This document shows positions 35,301-42,880 of a stretch of 64,000 nucleotides of DNA, one piece after another. The number at the start of each line of letters is the position of its first letter. Position 1 is the first letter of the stretch. Location: contig JABTUK010000001.1 of the NCBI GenBank assembly GCA_015075405.1, positions 1,984,001 to 2,048,000 on the forward strand. Direction: 5' to 3'. Position numbers and translations under genes: made by a program. The notes beneath the pieces were generated by a model, which had not been told where the DNA came from, made no database searches, and was given only the letters and a program-made list of their open reading frames with translations. The DNA comes from Anaerolineales bacterium (GTDB lineage Bacteria > Chloroflexota > Anaerolineae > 4572-78 > J111).

Positions 35301-36148
35301 GTCGCCTCCCACAGCATTAGCCATTTATTGGTCTGGGCCACCCGGTCGGCTCCGGCAGTGACAGCCAGCCGGGAACTATCGGGCGACCAGCTTTGGTAAC
35401 GGGGGTTGAGCAGCGCCCACTCGACCACCGGGCTGACCTGCCCACTGGTCACGTTCAGGGCAAACAGGGGCAGGCCATCCGCCAGCACCGATGCGCCCAG
35501 CGGCCCCAGCCAGAACAAAACGGTCTGACCATGCGGCGACCACTGCCCAAAGACGATTTGCTCGGCGTTATCTTCACCCTGGGACGTTTGCGCCAGCGGG
35601 GTATTGGATTGAAACACCTGCCGGGCCGGCTGCGCTTTATTCCCCTTGAAATCTACTTGCCAGATAGCAATGGGCGCACTGCTGGTGACGCCGGTTCCAA
35701 GCGGTTCTTTAAATATCCAATTGTTTTGCGCCACCAGGAGCGCGCGGCTGTCAGGCGACCAGACAACCTGACCCACTGCACTGCCCGCCGGGAAAACGGC
35801 GACCGTCTGGCCGTCTGGTCCTTGCAGGTCGAGGCTGCCCGCTGTGCTATTAACCACTGCCATCCAGCGGCCATCCGGTGAGGGTGTGAAGTTGATCTCA
35901 TCCGCAGGGGCGGGTGTAGAGGTGGCGGCAATGGCCATCTGGCTGTGGATGAACAAATTAAACCCGGCGCTGCCAAGGATAAGTGTTAAAATTAAGCTAA
36001 ATAAGAGTATTTTCCACTTGACGTGGATTGCTCCCGTTGGATTGACAAATCCGACGGTTTTGGGCCTGGATTTGTCAATCCAGGCCGAGCTTAGCCACGC
36101 TATGTAGGAAATAGCGCTAAATAACCATTTTTTTAAGTAAGACATCAT
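32357..36148 (-). CDS. Exported protein with two tandem PD40/TolB-like beta-propellers and an FG-GAP-like tail
   Basis: 1263 aa. The N-terminus has a hydrophobic segment (VKWKILLFSLILTLILGSAGFNL, about residues 44-65) that would export or anchor it. The first 43 residues overlap a perfect DNA palindrome (36039-36081) and may not be translated. Residues about 80-440 and 445-815 are two copies of the same module (TPSPDGRW, WSPDSR, WSDDGTTLYY blades), i.e. an internal duplication of WD40-like PD40 repeats. The C-terminal third has two Ca-binding-like motifs, ADVNGDEQPEIL and TDVTGDEQAELL (FG-GAP/dockerin-like loops), and a DSLGEWVAQMVG region. AAAGGAA precedes the double ATG. Function unknown; probably extracytoplasmic protein or carbohydrate recognition. 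Confidence 0.8.
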   Translation of the reverse strand: MMSYLKKWLFSAISYIAWLSSAWIDKSRPKTVGFVNPTGAIHVKWKILLFSLILTLILGSAGFNLFIHSQMAIAATSTPAPADEINFTPSPDGRWMAVVNSTAGSLDLQGPDGQTVAVFPAGSAVGQVVWSPDSRALLVAQNNWIFKEPLGTGVTSSAPIAIWQVDFKGNKAQPARQVFQSNTPLAQTSQGEDNAEQIVFGQWSPHGQTVLFWLGPLGASVLADGLPLFALNVTSGQVSPVVEWALLNPRYQSWSPDSSRLAVTAGADRVAQTNKWLMLWEATTGQSATVISQTEQIPGIVAWSPSSDAIAYAAVPADQTGDGSYHVAEFNNPAIAGRRIYLLDPATGQSRRLNETDTFQDNPLWSDDGTTLYYVERQGDTLQLMAADPQTGQAQPVPGAAMPLPQYVGYYGQSEFDWLLEYRPGGSLAGQPVPTPEVTPTASTDQINETPSPDGRWTASLNQTAGSLTLRHQSDNQSFSVFPSGDTAFAASWSPDSRHLLVVRTNYFATVPGQAIQANLPIEIWQVQFKDDQPTPPTRLYQSPIPADKDTEQIVLGHWSPNSRYIVFWRGTLSASILADGLPAFILDVQSGETYPVVPSSTNASPFQDLSNDDLALANPRYHSWAPDSSMLAITIGGYRSAQVNKWLNLVNPTTGQITTVISRSEQIPGTVAWSPKGDIIAYAAVPADQTSPDWADWMIFDNPAIAARRIYLLDPATGKYHRLNEVESYQDAPVWSDDGTILYYIQRNDDELSLMAADPATGQAEAVPNASEPLDLKDPMRPNGGYYGQFGREELLAHIPADQASAPSDEDQDILRFIFKDRRPEIGTLTDDFLNRVAAGQFSDFQRQEADVNGDEQPEILISGRTDTFYLFVAILKRHSSGQLAELFYTDNVNGKYAGDVYVTVDGQQVVADFLTTTGGTGYVETTWEQRWIQCQADSCSQVWAAPLLWADRSAQWTLARNYATSELEQPDDQTIHLTTHRFGLKDLPWGATGAPPGTARRVVGPDTLDIYRWDGQVYRLESREQVTMGQEIAREFDWQTEVTNQRVYEVASKPFLHNGVGIGGNGYLKQQAAWWGLPTPDQPDDPTWGSASRQPELAADTGSDSLGEWVAQMVGALDKPECRLLAQRYRQDKLTVIGRLDLPCTINFTRLAWTDVTGDEQAELLLTTIPPDEESLGQMERLVVFAVSDEGVTELAHLDGVINGADGRGIRWRQSPQGFEAQVMLPLIDPDTATSLLGLRRERAFNLYRWDKKGQEFKFIE
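36039..36081. repeat. Perfect 14-bp inverted repeat inside the start of the propeller gene
   Basis: GGATTGACAAATCC (36039-36052) and GGATTTGTCAATCC (36068-36081), 15-base loop. It encodes part of residues 23-37 if the upstream ATG is used, or lies in the leader if translation starts later. Confidence 0.8.
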
Positions 36149-36171
36149 AATTTCCTTTGAGAAATTTTATC

Positions 36172-36200
36172 GGAGCGCAAAAGCTAAGCTTTTGCGCTCC
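36172..36200. repeat. Perfect palindrome GGAGCGCAAAAGCT-A-AGCTTTTGCGCTCC
   Basis: A 14-bp perfect stem around a single base, just upstream of the propeller gene. Sister of 32148-32176. The surrounding gap (36149-36424) also holds the element at 36329-36423 and nothing else recognisable. Confidence 0.85.
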
Positions 36201-36328
36201 AAACAAACAACTCTGAAATTATACCATGCGCCGCGCAAGGAGATCGGTCAATCAGGCGTCGCTTTGCCAACGCCAGGGGGACAAAAGATGAAGATGGACT
36301 TGGGAGCTATGCTTAAAATTCCCGGTAT

Positions 36329-36423
36329 GTCATTTCGAGCCAGCGACGCGTAGGCGTCTCTTTGCTTACCATAATATTTTTGCTGTGGTAACGAAGATTC
36401 CTCCCTGCGGTCGGAATGACATA
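36329..36423. repeat. Dispersed palindromic element (TATGTCATTTCGA ... GGAATGACATA)
   Basis: TATGTCATTTCGA near 36330 and CGGAATGACATA near 36411-36422 form its ends. The interior carries CGTAGGCGTC and TACCATAATATTTTTGCTGTGGTA, another inverted repeat. A diverged relative of the elements at 7942 and 26325; it abuts the stop of the next gene. Confidence 0.65.
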
Positions 36424-36424
36424 C

Positions 36425-38179
36425 TCAAGATGCCGCGATTGAACCACTAACCGACTGCTCCTGGTCTTCGATCTCTCGGCGGTCATCTGTGGCTGTTTCG
36501 GACACATCGGCCAGCAGCGGGCCGCGCTCGACCGAGCCGAAGATGCTGCGTAGCACCCGCAGGCTATTTTCAGACAGGTGGCAGGTGAGACCGATACGGC
36601 AGGTCATCAGTTCGTAGTCAGGTTTACGCAGCGGGTCGGTATCGTTGCCCACCTGCACGGCAAAGCGCTCAATATCCTCATCGCTGGCCTGGACGATTTC
36701 TACGGCCTCAAAATCAAACAGGGAACGGTGGAGCAGCCAATTGACCCGCACGGTTCCGGCTTGCGCGACCCATTTCTCGGTCATCCGGCTGTCTAACACA
36801 GCGATGACCGGCCCGGGCCACTCCAGCAGAGCTTGGCTTTGGCGGCAGGTACGGCAGCCATAGTAGGTGACTGTTTTGATTAGCGTGACCTGGCCGCTAT
36901 GGGCGGCGCAGCGGGTCAGACAGCGCCGGCAGTAAAAGCTGTCCGGCTGATGACCCACACGTGTGGTGGTATCGGCGGCAATATCCTGCATTAACTGGCG
37001 GACCGCCCCATTTAAGAGGTGCTCAGGCTTGGCGGCCAGGGCTTCCAGGGTTGGAACAGCTTCAGCGCCAATGGCTCGTAATTTGGCATACCCCTCGGCC
37101 AGATTGACCATCATATCACATAGTCCACGCAACTGTTCGACATCGGCGCTGAGTTGGGGGTGTTCATAATAGATTTTTTGGGCGTCGGCGCTGACCTCTA
37201 TCTGCGCGCCCTTTTCACGGGGGATGCCGCCGGAGGTCAACAGCGACAGGATTTGTTGTGATGATAAGGGCAGGTCGGGCAGGTCCTCAGGGGTAAGGAG
37301 GGGCGAAGCCTCAAGCGGAGGTGAGGCCGGCGCAAGCTGTATCCGGGTACAGGCGCGCCGGTGCTGGCTGCTGTAAAAGGCATCCACTTGCAGGTGATAG
37401 CCGCGATAAACCCCAGCGACCGTGCTTTTTTCAAGGAATGGGCCGGGATCAAATTTGAGGGACAGGGCCTTTGCCAACCCATGCCAGGCCTGCCACAGTT
37501 GGCGGTTCTCCCGCTCGGACAGCCAGCGAAACTCGCCCGGCATAGATTGATCTTTAATCCCCAAAAAACGTTCAATCTCTTTTTCCAAAGCCAGGGCCAG
37601 ATGCGCCGCTTTGATTTTTGTCACCAGCTTATGGTTCCGCCCGCTCCAGGTGGTCACGTAGAGATCATAGGTATAAGAAACAGAGGATTTGTGCTGGTGC
37701 TTAACCTCTTTCACGTACAACTGTTTCAAGAGGATCGGGTCAAAGCGGCGGTACAGCGGGAAGGGAATAGGGAAATGAACGATGCTTAATTGATCTGGGG
37801 TTACGGTGATCCGGGTTCGGTTAATCAGGTTAATCAGGGCCACCGCCCCCATGCCCAGGCCAACCCAGAAATGGGGAACAATCAGCAACCACCAGCCCAA
37901 GCTGTTGAAGCCGCCTATAATAGCGCCGGTCCACACTAAGGCCATAAAGGCCAGCCCGAAGTAAGAGGGGTTGAACCAGTTGTAGGTGATTTGCAGCCCA
38001 TCGGACAAACGGCGCAGACTCATACCCGGAGGTAAAAAGGCCCCGGCCTGGGCCAAATCGGTTGAGCCTTCAGCCCCGGTCAGGCTGAGTACCGCCTGAC
38101 AGTTAGCGCACCTGGCCCAGGGCTGATCGTCGGTGGGGGTGAGAATATCAGAACCACACTGTTTGCAGGTGAGCGCCAT
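36425..38179 (-). CDS. Membrane protein with N-terminal and C-terminal zinc-ribbon motifs, unknown function
   Basis: 584 aa. It starts MALTCKQCGSDI...ARCANCQAVL, a four-Cys zinc ribbon (CxxC-x19-CxxC) in the first 30 residues. Two hydrophobic segments lie at about 75-90 and 95-118. A PH-like or bPH domain is suggested by RTRITVTPDQLSIVHFPIPFPLYRRFD with a following stranded region. The C-terminal third has another four-Cys cluster (FYCRRCLTRC..., YYGCRTCRQ). AGGAGGT precedes the ATG. I know no family for the whole protein; similar ribbon-plus-bPH proteins occur in Chloroflexota. Its neighbour is the propeller protein on the same strand, but the two are separated by repeats, so a functional link is uncertain. 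Confidence 0.7.
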   Translation of the reverse strand: MALTCKQCGSDILTPTDDQPWARCANCQAVLSLTGAEGSTDLAQAGAFLPPGMSLRRLSDGLQITYNWFNPSYFGLAFMALVWTGAIIGGFNSLGWWLLIVPHFWVGLGMGAVALINLINRTRITVTPDQLSIVHFPIPFPLYRRFDPILLKQLYVKEVKHQHKSSVSYTYDLYVTTWSGRNHKLVTKIKAAHLALALEKEIERFLGIKDQSMPGEFRWLSERENRQLWQAWHGLAKALSLKFDPGPFLEKSTVAGVYRGYHLQVDAFYSSQHRRACTRIQLAPASPPLEASPLLTPEDLPDLPLSSQQILSLLTSGGIPREKGAQIEVSADAQKIYYEHPQLSADVEQLRGLCDMMVNLAEGYAKLRAIGAEAVPTLEALAAKPEHLLNGAVRQLMQDIAADTTTRVGHQPDSFYCRRCLTRCAAHSGQVTLIKTVTYYGCRTCRQSQALLEWPGPVIAVLDSRMTEKWVAQAGTVRVNWLLHRSLFDFEAVEIVQASDEDIERFAVQVGNDTDPLRKPDYELMTCRIGLTCHLSENSLRVLRSIFGSVERGPLLADVSETATDDRREIEDQEQSVSGSIAAS

Positions 38180-38199
38180 CAGGTTACCTCCTGAGAAAA

Positions 38200-38265
38200 C
38201 AGACCGGGGACGGGAGACCGGTTACAGATAGCAACCCGGTCCTCGGTCCCCGGTCTTCGGTCATC
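38200..38265. repeat. Inverted heptad array, unit CGGTCCT/CGGTCTT
   Basis: GACCGGGGACGGGAGACCGG on the left and CGGTCCTCGGTCCCCGGTCTTCGGTC on the right. The rest of the 300-base gap up to 38479 holds a TATAAT at 38456-38461 (without an evident -35), probably serving the next operon, and nothing else I recognise. Confidence 0.8.
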
Positions 38266-38479
38266 GTCAGCAAAGGATTTTCACGCTTCGCGTTGGCAGC
38301 GTGCTCAGGCTTGTAAACACTCCTTTAAAAAGTGAACCCAGATGTTAGTTTAGCATATTCCTGCTATTTTGCAGAACCGTGAGGAGAAAGGCGCGTCTAC
38401 TTGATAACTTGACCGGGAACGGTTACAATGGAGACATGTTGCTATAGATAGCGTGTATAATCAATGTTGAGGAAAACGA

Positions 38480-38794
38480 ATGTCCATTCAGTTAACACCA
38501 ATACCCATTGAAATTCCGCTGGATGAAATTGCCGCTCTCTGCCGCCGGCATCACATTCGGCAGTTAGCTTTGTTTGGCTCCGTTTTGCGCGAAGATTTTA
38601 GTCCGGATAGTGATGTGGATATATTGGTCGAGTTTGAACCTGATCACATACCGGGGCTGGCCTTTTTTACAATTCAAGAGGAACTCTCCCATATTTTGGG
38701 CCGCCAGGTAGATTTAAATACGCCTCAATTTTTAAGCTGCTACTTCCGTGATGAAGTGCTGCATAAGGCACAGGTATTATATGACCAGACATAG
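38480..38794 (+). CDS. mntA: MntA-type nucleotidyltransferase antitoxin
   Basis: 104 aa NTase of the polymerase-beta superfamily: GSVLREDFSPDSDVDILVEFEPDH gives the GS helix and two metal-binding Asp residues (DxD). In the studied HepT/MntA system MntA transfers AMP groups to a tyrosine in HepT's RX4HXY motif and so neutralises it. The gene overlaps the downstream HEPN gene by 14 bases. GAGGAAA precedes the ATG, and a TATAAT lies at 38456-38461. Confidence 0.92.
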   Translation: MSIQLTPIPIEIPLDEIAALCRRHHIRQLALFGSVLREDFSPDSDVDILVEFEPDHIPGLAFFTIQEELSHILGRQVDLNTPQFLSCYFRDEVLHKAQVLYDQT

Positions 38795-39134
38795 CCTCAT
38801 TATTCGCTTACGGCATATGTTGAATCACGCCAGAGAAGCATTTGAATTAACCAAAGGTAGATCAAGAGCTGATCTTGACTCGGATCGGCTGCTAAATCTG
38901 GCTCTGGTGCGTTTACTCGAAGTGATTGGCGAAGCAGCTAATTCTATTCCAAAAGAAGAGCAAGTAAATTATCCTGAAATTTCCTGGGCCCAAATAGTCG
39001 CACTGCGTAACCGGCTTATTCACGGCTATGACGCAGTTGACTTTGATATTCTCTGGCAAATTATCACCCAAGATTTACCCCCTCTTATTACAGCTTTAGA
39101 AAAAATCGTTCCTTTAGAAGATTCATTCGAGTAA
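38781..39134 (+). CDS. hepT: HepT-type HEPN toxin
   Basis: 117 aa from the ATG at 38781 (MTRHSLIIRLRHMLNHAREAFEL); the longer open frame is inside mntA. All-helical HEPN domain with the full RX4HXY motif: ALRNRLIHGYDAVD (R-NRLI-H-G-Y). It is predicted to be an RNase (tRNA-cleaving in studied cases), modified on the motif Tyr by MntA. In contrast to the frameshifted HEPN at 14864-15276, this copy is intact. Confidence 0.93.
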   Translation: MTRHSLIIRLRHMLNHAREAFELTKGRSRADLDSDRLLNLALVRLLEVIGEAANSIPKEEQVNYPEISWAQIVALRNRLIHGYDAVDFDILWQIITQDLPPLITALEKIVPLEDSFE

Positions 39135-39149
39135 ATCCGTATTCTTCTC

Positions 39150-41735
39150 ATGGCTCTATCCTCACCTAGCCCACTAAGCGGTCCTACTCCACCCTCCCCG
39201 TCCCAACTCCTGCTCTTTTTCGTCCTGCTCATCTGGCTGGCTGCCGCTTCGATTGTCGTCGGGATGGCCGCTATTTTTTTGCCCCTAAGCTGGCCGGAAG
39301 CCGCCAGGAGTTTGCTAACTGTCGCGCTGCTGGCTGCTTTGTTACTCATTCCCTTTGGCGCATTTGCCCTATTGACCCGCCGGCCTGGATGGACCGCTGC
39401 GCGCCCGCTGGCCCTGATTTTGGCCGGGGTGGGTCTTTACATCACCCTCGACGCCGCCATCCGAGCCATCGCCGGGCCGATCCAGAATGAAGGGACATAC
39501 CTCCTGCCGTTGCTGGGCACAATCCTCCGCCTGACCCTGCTCACCCCGGCGGCGCTGCTGCTGGGCGGTGTGGGGATGTGGTGGACCGGAGCGCTGCGCT
39601 CGCAGGCTGACCTGCGGGGGATACTGGGCTTAAACGCCCCTCAACCGCTGGGGCTGCTGCTGGCCCTGGCTGCCGCTGCCGCGCTCACCCTCGGCTGGCC
39701 GCTCACCGGCGCGCTGGGCGATAGCTGGACCTCGCAACTCCTCCTCATCCAAACCCTGGCCCAAACCCTGCCCGAAGAACTCTTCTTCCGCGGCGCAGTT
39801 CTCGCCCTCCTCCTCACCAACTGGCCCACACAACCCACTAAACCAGCCATTCGCCATTCGCCATTCGCCATTCCCTACTGGCCTTTGGCCTTGCTCACCT
39901 ACCTCGCCTTCACCCCCAGCCTGATTACCCCCCACGACGATTGGGCCAAGCTGGCCTGGCTGGTGACCGCCCTTCCCCTCACCTGGCTGCTGCTCGAACT
40001 GCGCTTATGGAGCGGCAGTATCTGGCCGGGGCTGCTGCTGAGCTGGGGCTGCCGGGCCGCCCCGCTCCTCTTTACCGACCCGCGCGACGAACTGCCCCTC
40101 ATCACCCAACCCTGGCAAACCGCCGCTCATCTGTGGATGCTCATCGGCGCGGGTGGGCTGGCCTTGCTGCTGTGGGCCGGACGGCGCTGGCTGCTCCCGC
40201 GCTGGCGGTTATCAGAACTGACCACGCTCGGCCTGGTCGGGGGGCTGGCGCTGCTCGGCTGGGGCGTGTGGCTGGCCTTGTGGCTAAGCCTGGGTCGCCC
40301 TGGCTTTTACAACGACGGCTTTTTGATTATCATGACCGAGCAGGCCGACCTGAGCGGCGCAGAGCAAATCGCCGATTTGCAGGCTCGCCGCGCCTTTGTG
40401 CGCGACCGGCTGATCGAAACGGCCAACCGTACCCAGGCTCCAGTGCGCCAGGCTCTTGACGCTGCCGGGCTGGTCTACCGGCCCTTTTACCTGGTCAATA
40501 TGATCCGGGTGGAGGGCCATCACCGGCGCATGGCTGAATTTGCCGCTTTGCCCGGCGTAGCGCGGGTGATGCTCAACCCCAACGTGCGGCCCTATCCCCT
40601 GGATTTTGATTTTGGCTATGGCGACACCCCTGCCGAAGGCCAGGGCGTTGAGGCCAATCTCAGCCAGGTGTACGCCGATCAGGTTTGGGACATGGGTTTC
40701 ACCGGGCAGGGCATTGTCGTTGGGGCGCAGGATACCGGCTATGATTGGCAGCATCCGGCCCTGCGCTCCGCCTATCGTGGGGTCAGCGAGAGGGAGCAGG
40801 TCAACCATAATTACAATTGGCGTGATGCCTGGGCCGACACGCTGGAGCCATTTGACGACGACCAGCACGGCACCCATACCCTGGGCACCATTTTAGGCGA
40901 CGACGGCCTGGGCAATCAAATTGGCATGGCCCCCGGCGCTACCTGGATTGGCTGCCGCAACATGCAGCGCGGCCTGGGCAACCCGGCCAGCTACACCGAC
41001 TGCATGGAGTTCTTTCTGGCCCCCTATCCACTGGGCGGCGACCCGTTCCGCGACGGCGATGTTGCCCAAGCGCCGCATGTGGTCAACAACTCCTGGGGCT
41101 GCCCCGATATTGAGGGCTGCGACGATACCGTTTTAGAACCGGCCACGGCAGCCCTCCGCGCCGCCGGGATCATGATGGTCGTCAGCGCCGGCAACGATGG
41201 CCCGGCCTGCGGCACTGCCCATGAACCGCCGGCCCGCTACGATAGCGTCTTCTCGGTGGGGGCCACTAATGCCAGTGGCGAGATTGTTGGCTTTAGCAGC
41301 CGCGGGCCGGTTGCAGACGATTCATCGCCCCTGCTCAAACCCGACATCACCGCGCCGGGCTTTGAGATTCGCTCCAGCGTGCCGGGCGGCGGCTACGGTA
41401 CGGCTTCGGGGACCAGCATGGCCGGGCCGCACGTCGCCGGGCTGGTGGCGCTCATTTGGTCGGCTAACCCGGCCCTCATCGGGCAGATCGAGGCCACTGA
41501 GGAGATCATTCGCCAATCGGCCACGCCGGTGGCAGTGGAAGCGGCCTGCCCCATCGAGAGCCAAACCAGCGGGGACATCTCGCTACTGGGCCAGTTGGAC
41601 AGCCTGACCGCCGGCAATGCCTGCGCCTGCGGCGGCGTAACCGGCGTGCCTAACAATGTCTACGGTTGGGGCCAGATTGACGCTGTGCGGGCAGTAGAGC
41701 TGGCGAGAGTTTGGAAGATAGAGGATGGAGGATAG
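39150..41735 (+). CDS. Fusion of a CPBP-like intramembrane protease domain with a subtilisin (S8) protease
   Basis: 861 aa single reading frame. Residues 1-400 hold about ten hydrophobic segments and the CPBP/Abi motif EELFFRG (from about residue 209). The second (FxxxH) and third (H-x3-N) CPBP motifs are not recognisable (FTPSLITPH; SGSIWPGLLLSWG), so proteolysis by this half is doubtful. After a last helix (about 365-385) comes an inhibitor-I9-like propeptide, then a full subtilase: Asp528 (GAQDTGYDW), His573 (HGTHTLG), the oxyanion Asn in VVNNSWG, and Ser756 (GTSMAGPHVAG). The peptidase would lie outside the membrane. Residues about 233-246 (AIRHSPFAI) come from a GCGAATG-type repeat array, and the final KIEDGG from the downstream array. 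No strong Shine-Dalgarno is visible. Confidence 0.9.
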   Translation: MALSSPSPLSGPTPPSPSQLLLFFVLLIWLAAASIVVGMAAIFLPLSWPEAARSLLTVALLAALLLIPFGAFALLTRRPGWTAARPLALILAGVGLYITLDAAIRAIAGPIQNEGTYLLPLLGTILRLTLLTPAALLLGGVGMWWTGALRSQADLRGILGLNAPQPLGLLLALAAAAALTLGWPLTGALGDSWTSQLLLIQTLAQTLPEELFFRGAVLALLLTNWPTQPTKPAIRHSPFAIPYWPLALLTYLAFTPSLITPHDDWAKLAWLVTALPLTWLLLELRLWSGSIWPGLLLSWGCRAAPLLFTDPRDELPLITQPWQTAAHLWMLIGAGGLALLLWAGRRWLLPRWRLSELTTLGLVGGLALLGWGVWLALWLSLGRPGFYNDGFLIIMTEQADLSGAEQIADLQARRAFVRDRLIETANRTQAPVRQALDAAGLVYRPFYLVNMIRVEGHHRRMAEFAALPGVARVMLNPNVRPYPLDFDFGYGDTPAEGQGVEANLSQVYADQVWDMGFTGQGIVVGAQDTGYDWQHPALRSAYRGVSEREQVNHNYNWRDAWADTLEPFDDDQHGTHTLGTILGDDGLGNQIGMAPGATWIGCRNMQRGLGNPASYTDCMEFFLAPYPLGGDPFRDGDVAQAPHVVNNSWGCPDIEGCDDTVLEPATAALRAAGIMMVVSAGNDGPACGTAHEPPARYDSVFSVGATNASGEIVGFSSRGPVADDSSPLLKPDITAPGFEIRSSVPGGGYGTASGTSMAGPHVAGLVALIWSANPALIGQIEATEEIIRQSATPVAVEAACPIESQTSGDISLLGQLDSLTAGNACACGGVTGVPNNVYGWGQIDAVRAVELARVWKIEDGG

Positions 41736-41802
41736 AAGATAGAGGATGGAAGATGGAGGGTTGGAAGGTTGGAAAGAATAATTCACAATTCACAATTCCT
41801 CT
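41714..41802. repeat. Heptad arrays GATAGAG, GGAAGGTT and AATTCAC spanning a stop and a start codon
   Basis: GGAAGATAGAGGATGGAGGATAG... runs from the last codons of the subtilase fusion, through TTGGAAGGTTGGAAAG, into AATTCACAATTCACAATTCC, which is already coding for the next gene (HNSQF). Both the stop of one gene and the start of the next are built from repeat. Confidence 0.8.
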
Positions 41803-42776
41803 TCCGTCGTTTTGTTAAAACCGATATTGACGCTCTAGCGGCGCTAATCGCTGCTGCGGAAGCGGTGGATGAAGGAGTCGAGCGGCCTGTAGCGGAACTG
41901 GCGGCTGAGTTGGAAACTGCCCTGGCCGATTTAAGCGAGACCGGCTGGCTGGCGCAGATTGATACAGGGCAAATTGTGGGCTATAATTATGGGGAAACAG
42001 GGAACGGGCCGGAAGCTGATTTTTGGCTGCGCGGTGCGGTCCATCCGGTCTGGCGGGGTCAGGGCGTGGGGGGTGAGTTAGTCCGGCGCAGTTGGGCCGA
42101 TATGCGCCAGAAGTGCAGCGGGCAAACCTGGGTCAACGCCTGGGCATACCAGCACGACCAAGCCCGCTGCCGCCTGTGGTCCCGCTTTGGCCTGCGGCCC
42201 GACCATATTTATCACGAATTCGAAATCCCGGCAGCGCAGGTGATGCCTGTTCCGACGCTGCCGCTGGGAGTAGTGATGCGGCCCTGGGAGCAGCGCCACT
42301 GCGAAGCCGCCGCGGCTTTGCGCAACCAGGCTTTTGCTCACAACTGGGGCTACCAGCCCACCACCGCCGAGGCCCTGCGCCGCCGCTTTCAAACGGCGCG
42401 CTATGAGCCAGGCTTCAGCTTTAGCGCCTGGCGGCAATTACCTTCTGGCGAGGAGCAAATGGTCGGCGTGGTGCATGGCTGCCTGGGCTGGACGCGCCGC
42501 CTGCGCCGGGCCAATGAAGGCGAAGTGGTCTGGCTGGCTGTGGCGGAGGCGGAGCGCGGCCAAGGGATTGGCCGGGTGCTGATGTTAACCGCCATGCATG
42601 CGCTGCGAGCAGCGGGGGTCGAGGTGATTTCGCTGGGCGCGGATAGTCACGCCGACCAACCTGCGGTTGGCTTATGGCCGCAATTGGGCTTTACCCTGCG
42701 TAAAGCGCTTATAGATTACCGAGGAGTCATCACGAACCCACAGCACACTGCTGACGATGAAAAGGTAGCAGGGTAG
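41769..42776 (+). CDS. Tandem GNAT N-acetyltransferase
   Basis: 335 aa with two GNAT domains. Domain 1 (about 10-150) has the acetyl-CoA pyrophosphate loop VHPVWRGQGVGGELVRRS; domain 2 (about 170-325) has VAEAERGQGIGRVLMLTAMHALRAAGVEVISLGADSHADQPAVGLWPQLGF. It is predicted to be an acetyltransferase of an unknown small molecule, similar in layout to mycothiol-synthase-type double GNATs but without evidence for that reaction. The only usable start is a TTG at 41769 located inside a repeat array (GGAAGG upstream as Shine-Dalgarno); no ATG fits. The C-terminal KVAG is repeat-derived. Confidence 0.85.
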   Translation: MERIIHNSQFLFRRFVKTDIDALAALIAAAEAVDEGVERPVAELAAELETALADLSETGWLAQIDTGQIVGYNYGETGNGPEADFWLRGAVHPVWRGQGVGGELVRRSWADMRQKCSGQTWVNAWAYQHDQARCRLWSRFGLRPDHIYHEFEIPAAQVMPVPTLPLGVVMRPWEQRHCEAAAALRNQAFAHNWGYQPTTAEALRRRFQTARYEPGFSFSAWRQLPSGEEQMVGVVHGCLGWTRRLRRANEGEVVWLAVAEAERGQGIGRVLMLTAMHALRAAGVEVISLGADSHADQPAVGLWPQLGFTLRKALIDYRGVITNPQHTADDEKVAG

Positions 42777-42866
42777 CACGCGCTTCGGCGCACCCGAAGG
42801 GGTGAGGTAGCAGAGGCGTATGATTTCCTTGTCTACCGTCTACTGTCTATTGTCTACTATTTTCGG
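42762..42866. repeat. Array GTAGCAGG / GTCTACC upstream of the PspA-like gene
   Basis: AAAGGTAGCAGGGTAGCA, a GC-rich palindromic insert (CGCTTCGGCGCACCCGAAGGGG), then GTAGCAG, and GTCTACCGTCTACTGTCTATT ending CTATTTTCGGAGG. It provides the GNAT stop codon on one side and the next gene's ribosome binding site on the other. Confidence 0.85.
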
Positions 42867-42880
42867 AGGAGAACTGTAAC

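Noticed and set aside
38433..38461. Complete promoter upstream of mntA
   Set aside because: TATAAT is present but no acceptable -35 at 16-18 bases; only the -10 is reported.
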